Of a stretch of 16,600 nucleotides of DNA, positions 13,731-16,600 are shown piece after piece. The stretch covers positions 1 to 16,600 of the forward strand of contig DAOUSW010000078.1 of the NCBI GenBank assembly GCA_030627005.1, given 5' to 3'. The notes under the pieces were generated by a model. That model ran no database searches and was not told the origin of the DNA. It saw nothing but the letters and a program-made list of their open reading frames with translations. A program made the translations under genes and the position numbers. Every line of letters begins with the position of its first letter. Position 1 is the stretch's first letter. The stretch comes from MTP4 sp9310u. GTDB taxonomy: Archaea > Halobacteriota > Methanosarcinia > Methanosarcinales > Methanosarcinaceae.

Positions 13731-14663
13731 TTGATCAGAGTAGGAGTAATAGGCACTGGAGCCATGGGCCAGAACCACGTCAGGATCTACAGTGAAATGA
13801 AAGGTGTGGAACTTGCCGGGATTTCGGACGTTGACTTTGAACGGGTGGACGCCATGGCTACCCAGTTCAACACGAAACCCTTTACGGATTACAAAGAAAT
13901 GTTTGCCGAAGGCCTTGATGCGGTCAGTGTCGTTGTCCCGACCAAGCTGCATAAGCAGGTCGTCCTTGACGCCCTGGAAGCGGGCCTCCACGTCCTTGTG
14001 GAAAAACCTATCGCAGACAGTATCGAAAATGCAGACTTGATGATCGAGGCCGCAGAGAAGGCGGGAAAGATCCTGATGGTGGGGCATATAGAGAGGTTCA
14101 ACCCTGCGGTTATCAAACTCAAGGAGATCATGGAGTCCGGGATCCTGGGCAAGGTCGTTTCCATCTCCACCCGGAGGGTCGGCCCCTATAACCCCAGGAT
14201 CCGCGACGTTGGCGTGATCCTGGACATCGGGGTTCACGACATCGACATAATCTCGTACCTCTACGGCAGGAAAGTAAACCACGTCTACGCCGTTGCAGGC
14301 GCGGATATCCACTCCTTCGAAGATCACGCTTCGATCATCCTCCGCCTGGACCACGAGTTCGCAGGGGTTGTGGAAACAAACTGGCTAACCCCTCACAAGG
14401 TAAGGAGGCTCACAGCCATAGGCGTCAACGGCGTCGCTTACCTGGACTACATCGACCAGACCGTAGAAATCCACGATAACGGCTGGATCCGGCAGGCCAA
14501 AGTGGTGGAAAGCGAACCTCTCAAAAACGAACTGGAACACTTCATAGAATGCGCTTCCACGGACAAAGCCCCGAAAACCTGCGGCGAAGACGGCAAACAC
14601 GCTCTGGAAGTTGCCATGGCAGCCATCCGCTCATATGAAGAAGAAAAACTGATCAAGGTTTGA
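13731..14663 (+). CDS. Gfo/Idh/MocA family sugar-nucleotide dehydrogenase (WbpB-like)
   Basis: The protein has 310 residues, an N-terminal Rossmann domain and a C-terminal alpha/beta domain. It shows IRVGVIGTGAMGQNH at 2-16 (GxGxxG), an acidic Asp33 after beta 2 (NAD), VEKP at 90-93, GHIERFNPAV at 118-127 and DIGVHDIDI near 165-173 with His169 and Asp170 of the active site. The likely reaction is NAD oxidation of C3 of UDP-GlcNAcA, feeding the aminotransferase upstream. I place the start at TTG 13731: a GxGxxG strand follows at once, AGTGAG is the nearest ribosome-binding-like sequence, and everything upstream in the frame is the GC-rich repeat. Its last codons are duplicated right after the stop. 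Confidence 0.9.
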   Translation: MIRVGVIGTGAMGQNHVRIYSEMKGVELAGISDVDFERVDAMATQFNTKPFTDYKEMFAEGLDAVSVVVPTKLHKQVVLDALEAGLHVLVEKPIADSIENADLMIEAAEKAGKILMVGHIERFNPAVIKLKEIMESGILGKVVSISTRRVGPYNPRIRDVGVILDIGVHDIDIISYLYGRKVNHVYAVAGADIHSFEDHASIILRLDHEFAGVVETNWLTPHKVRRLTAIGVNGVAYLDYIDQTVEIHDNGWIRQAKVVESEPLKNELEHFIECASTDKAPKTCGEDGKHALEVAMAAIRSYEEEKLIKV

Positions 14664-14683
14664 AAACTGATCAAGGTTTGAAA
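14648..14683 (+). repeat. 18-bp duplication across the stop codon of the Gfo/Idh gene
   Basis: ACTGATCAAGGTTTGAAA occurs twice in succession (14648-14665 and 14666-14683). The first copy contains the last codons (LIKV) and TGA stop of the gene; the second is a non-coding replica. Confidence 0.95.
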
Positions 14684-14684
14684 G

Positions 14685-14776
14685 TCCGAAACGCTTATTT
14701 CACCGAATCCGAAACGCTTACTTCACTGAACCTGAAACGCTTACTTCATTAAATCCGAAATGCTGTCCTTATTGAA
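14685..14776 (+). repeat. Tandem repeat, four units of 23 bp
   Basis: Four units (14685, 14708, 14731, 14754) share TCCGAAACGCTTACTTCA and a five-base end. The fourth is the most diverged. It ends ten bases before the ATG of the sugar dehydrogenase. Its unit length is the same as in the array at 7651 but its sequence is unrelated. Confidence 0.9.
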
Positions 14777-14785
14777 GTGGTACTC

Positions 14786-16216
14786 ATGAGCAAACTTAAA
14801 ACTCTCCTCGAAGCCCGCGGCCCGATTAAAAAGATCGGAGTCCTCGGCATGGGCTACGTCGGCATTCCTGCAGCCGTCCTTTTCGCAGACGCCCCCTGTT
14901 TTGACAAAGTCCTGGGGTTCCAGAGAAACTCGAAGTCCTCAGGCTACAAAATCGATATGCTCAACCGGGGAGAAAGCCCGTTAAAAGGCGAAGAGCCAGG
15001 CCTGGAAGAGCTGATCTGCAAAGTGACAGGAGCCGGGAAGTTCGAGTGCACTCCCGATTTTTCGAGGATTTCCGAACTGGACGCCGTCACCCTTTCAATC
15101 CAGACCCCCTTTGCCAACCCGAAAGACCTCATACCTGATTTCAGCGCCCTTATAGAAGGTATCAGAAACGTCGGGAAATACCTGAAACCCGGAATGCTGG
15201 TGGTCCTGGAGTCCACCATCACCCCCGGCACAACCGAAGGCATGGCAAAGCAGATCCTTGAAGAGGAATCGGGCTTAATAGCGGGAGAAGATTTCGCCCT
15301 TGCCCATGCTCCTGAAAGGGTGATGGTAGGGAGGCTCCTGAAAAATATCAGGGAACATGACCGGATTGTGGGAGGGATTGATGAGGCCAGCACGAAGCGG
15401 GCAGTTGAGCTCTACACCCCGGTGCTCACAGTCGGAAAAGTAATCCCTATGTCAGCTACTGCTGCCGAAGTTACCAAGACCGCAGAAAACACTTTCCGGG
15501 ACCTGCAGATCGCAGCCATCAACCAGCTCGCCCTCTACTGTGAAGCCATGGGCATAAACGTCTACGACGTCAGGACCGGCGTGGACAGCCTGAAAGGCGA
15601 GGGAATTACGCGAGCCATCCTCTGGCCCGGGGCCGGGGTTGGGGGGCACTGCCTTACCAAAGATACCTACCACCTGGAAAGGGGTGTAAAGATCGGGGAA
15701 GGGCAGCTGGACTATCCCGAAGGTGCGGATTCCATCTATGTGCTTGCCCGGAAGGTCAACGACTTCATGCCTGTTCACATGTACAACCTGACCGCTGCAG
15801 CCCTTGAGCGGATTGGGAAAACGGTTGAAGGGTCGAAGATTGCCATGCTCGGCCGGGCTTTCATAAACGACTCCGACGATGCCAGAAACGCCCCCTCCGA
15901 ACCCTACAGGGACCTTTGCCTGCAAGCCGGAGCAGAAGTGAGGGTACACGACCCCTACGTCGTAAATTACCCGGATGTCGAGATCTCGGCTGACCTGGAA
16001 GAGGTTGTCAGGGATGCGGATGCTGTGGTGGTTTTTACGGGGCACAGTGTGTACTCTAATGTGAAGGCCGATTGGCTGAAAGAGCTGAGCGGGAAGGAAA
16101 ACCCTGTCATTGTGGACGGAAGGAATGTTGTTGAGCCGGCCGAGTTTATTGAAAAGGGTTTTGTGTATAAGGGAATCGGAAGGGGAGATAAGAACGGGCA
16201 TGAGATAAAGGGATGA
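14786..16216 (+). CDS. wecC: UDP-N-acetyl-hexosamine 6-dehydrogenase (WecC/WbpA-like)
   Basis: This nucleotide-sugar dehydrogenase oxidises the C6 hydroxyl of a UDP-N-acetylhexosamine twice to give the uronate. It has 476 residues in the usual three domains: N-terminal Rossmann fold with GMGYVG at 21-26, central helical domain, and C-terminal UDP-binding domain. Key residues visible are STITPGTT at 143-150, AHAPERVM at 173-180, AEVTKTAENTFRD at 227-239 (Lys231, Asn235) and GVGGHCLTKD at 284-293 with catalytic Cys289. At the end of beta 2, where UDP-glucose dehydrogenases have Asp, this protein has GFQRNS at 44-49. GTG 14777 is in frame, but ATG 14786 follows the repeat array and gives MSKL, so I use it. 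Whether the substrate is UDP-ManNAc or UDP-GlcNAc is not decided by the sequence; the WbpB/E/D neighbours favour UDP-GlcNAc. Confidence 0.9.
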   Translation: MSKLKTLLEARGPIKKIGVLGMGYVGIPAAVLFADAPCFDKVLGFQRNSKSSGYKIDMLNRGESPLKGEEPGLEELICKVTGAGKFECTPDFSRISELDAVTLSIQTPFANPKDLIPDFSALIEGIRNVGKYLKPGMLVVLESTITPGTTEGMAKQILEEESGLIAGEDFALAHAPERVMVGRLLKNIREHDRIVGGIDEASTKRAVELYTPVLTVGKVIPMSATAAEVTKTAENTFRDLQIAAINQLALYCEAMGINVYDVRTGVDSLKGEGITRAILWPGAGVGGHCLTKDTYHLERGVKIGEGQLDYPEGADSIYVLARKVNDFMPVHMYNLTAAALERIGKTVEGSKIAMLGRAFINDSDDARNAPSEPYRDLCLQAGAEVRVHDPYVVNYPDVEISADLEEVVRDADAVVVFTGHSVYSNVKADWLKELSGKENPVIVDGRNVVEPAEFIEKGFVYKGIGRGDKNGHEIKG

Positions 16217-16261
16217 ATATGAAACTGTGTAATAATCATTAATAATCCTGAATCTCCTGTC

Positions 16262-16272
16262 TTTTATTTTTT
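16262..16272 (+). terminator. U-tract terminator after the sugar-dehydrogenase gene
   Basis: TTTTATTTTTT lies 45 bases after the stop codon, and a second T tract (16303-16317) follows. There is a weak CCTG / CAGG pairing around the first. This fits archaeal U-tract termination of the glycan gene set. Confidence 0.45.
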
Positions 16273-16432
16273 GCAGGTATTAAGGGCACTTCCCTACATC
16301 CTTATTTTTTTATTTTCAACTGGCATATTTGCGCCAACCGATTTACGCTAGCCGGGTTCTGCTTCTGAAACACGGGGTCCGGTTTGCTTCACTTCTTTAT
16401 AGTCCCGGACGTAAATATTTACACTTACATAT

Positions 16433-16529
16433 AACCACGGAAGACACTGAAAGCACGGAAGGACTGTGCCCCTATTTCCTTTATTCCGTGTTTTCCGTGT
16501 TTTCCGTGTTTTCCGTGTTTTCTGTGGTT
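16433..16529. repeat. Inverted CACGGAA / TTCCGTG repeat
   Basis: The left arm starts AACCACGGAAG and holds three imperfect nine-base units. The right arm has four perfect tandem TTCCGTGTT units (16484-16519) and ends TTCTGTGGTT. The arms can form a long imperfect hairpin with a loop of about 24 bases. It is the reverse of the family at 13531-13566. The 16217-16600 gap otherwise shows no gene. Confidence 0.8.
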
Positions 16530-16600
16530 AAACCTTCACTTGAGATTGTGAAAGGAATTTGGGTCATTAACTATAATTGGTCTTGAAAAGTGTAATTAAT

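Noticed and set aside
16329..16586. Plus-strand frame of 85 codons at the right edge
   Set aside because: Its central SVFSVFSVF pattern is just the TTCCGTGTT repeat translated, and there is no ribosome binding site at its start.

Overview
The window looks like a chromosomal segment of a methanogenic archaeon of the Methanosarcina type. This rests on gene content: GTP cyclohydrolase MptA (methanopterin pathway), the small DNA-bending protein MC1 (a Methanosarcina hallmark), the archaeosine radical-SAM enzyme RaSEA, and a GMP synthase ATP-PPase encoded apart from its glutaminase subunit. It also rests on archaeal promoters (TATA-like boxes 25-30 bases before starts), U-tract terminators and long AT-rich intergenic DNA. 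The genus is an inference from memory of these families; no search was run.

Left half (1-6047), housekeeping: mptA (-), MC1 (+), argB (+), a GNAT acetyltransferase (+), RaSEA (-) and the GMP synthase subunit B (-). Most are single genes with their own promoters and hairpin or U-tract terminators. Several starts need correcting from the longest reading frame: MC1 at 1617, the GNAT at 3286 and GMP synthase at 6047.

Right half (6505-16216), cell-surface glycan functions: a UDP-GlcNAc/UDP-glucose 4-epimerase-like gene (-), a tight two-gene unit of a DUF1616 membrane protein and a CPBP-type intramembrane protease (+), then five + strand nucleotide-sugar genes. These are a second epimerase, a WbpD-like left-handed beta-helix acetyltransferase, a DegT/WbpE-like aminotransferase, a Gfo/Idh/WbpB-like dehydrogenase starting at TTG 13731, and a WecC/WbpA-like UDP-N-acetylhexosamine 6-dehydrogenase. 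Together the last four give every step type except 2-epimerisation for a UDP-2,3-diacetamido-2,3-dideoxyhexuronate donor, as used for surface polysaccharide or N-glycans.

The most unusual aspect is the intergenic DNA. Nearly every gap carries its own short tandem repeat: 13 bp x5, 28 bp x2 at 38-bp spacing, 23 bp x12, 8 bp x3, 14 bp x3, 18 bp x2, 23 bp x4 and 9 bp x4-5. Several begin at or span a stop codon. A dispersed GC-rich element with a 34-base core occurs three times. One copy sits between the 3' end of the RaSEA gene and a 29/32-identical duplicate of that 3' end, which suggests an insertion that restored the gene's tail. A 24-base near-palindrome overlaps the probable promoter of the second epimerase. 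I found no tRNA, rRNA, CRISPR array, transposase or integrase.
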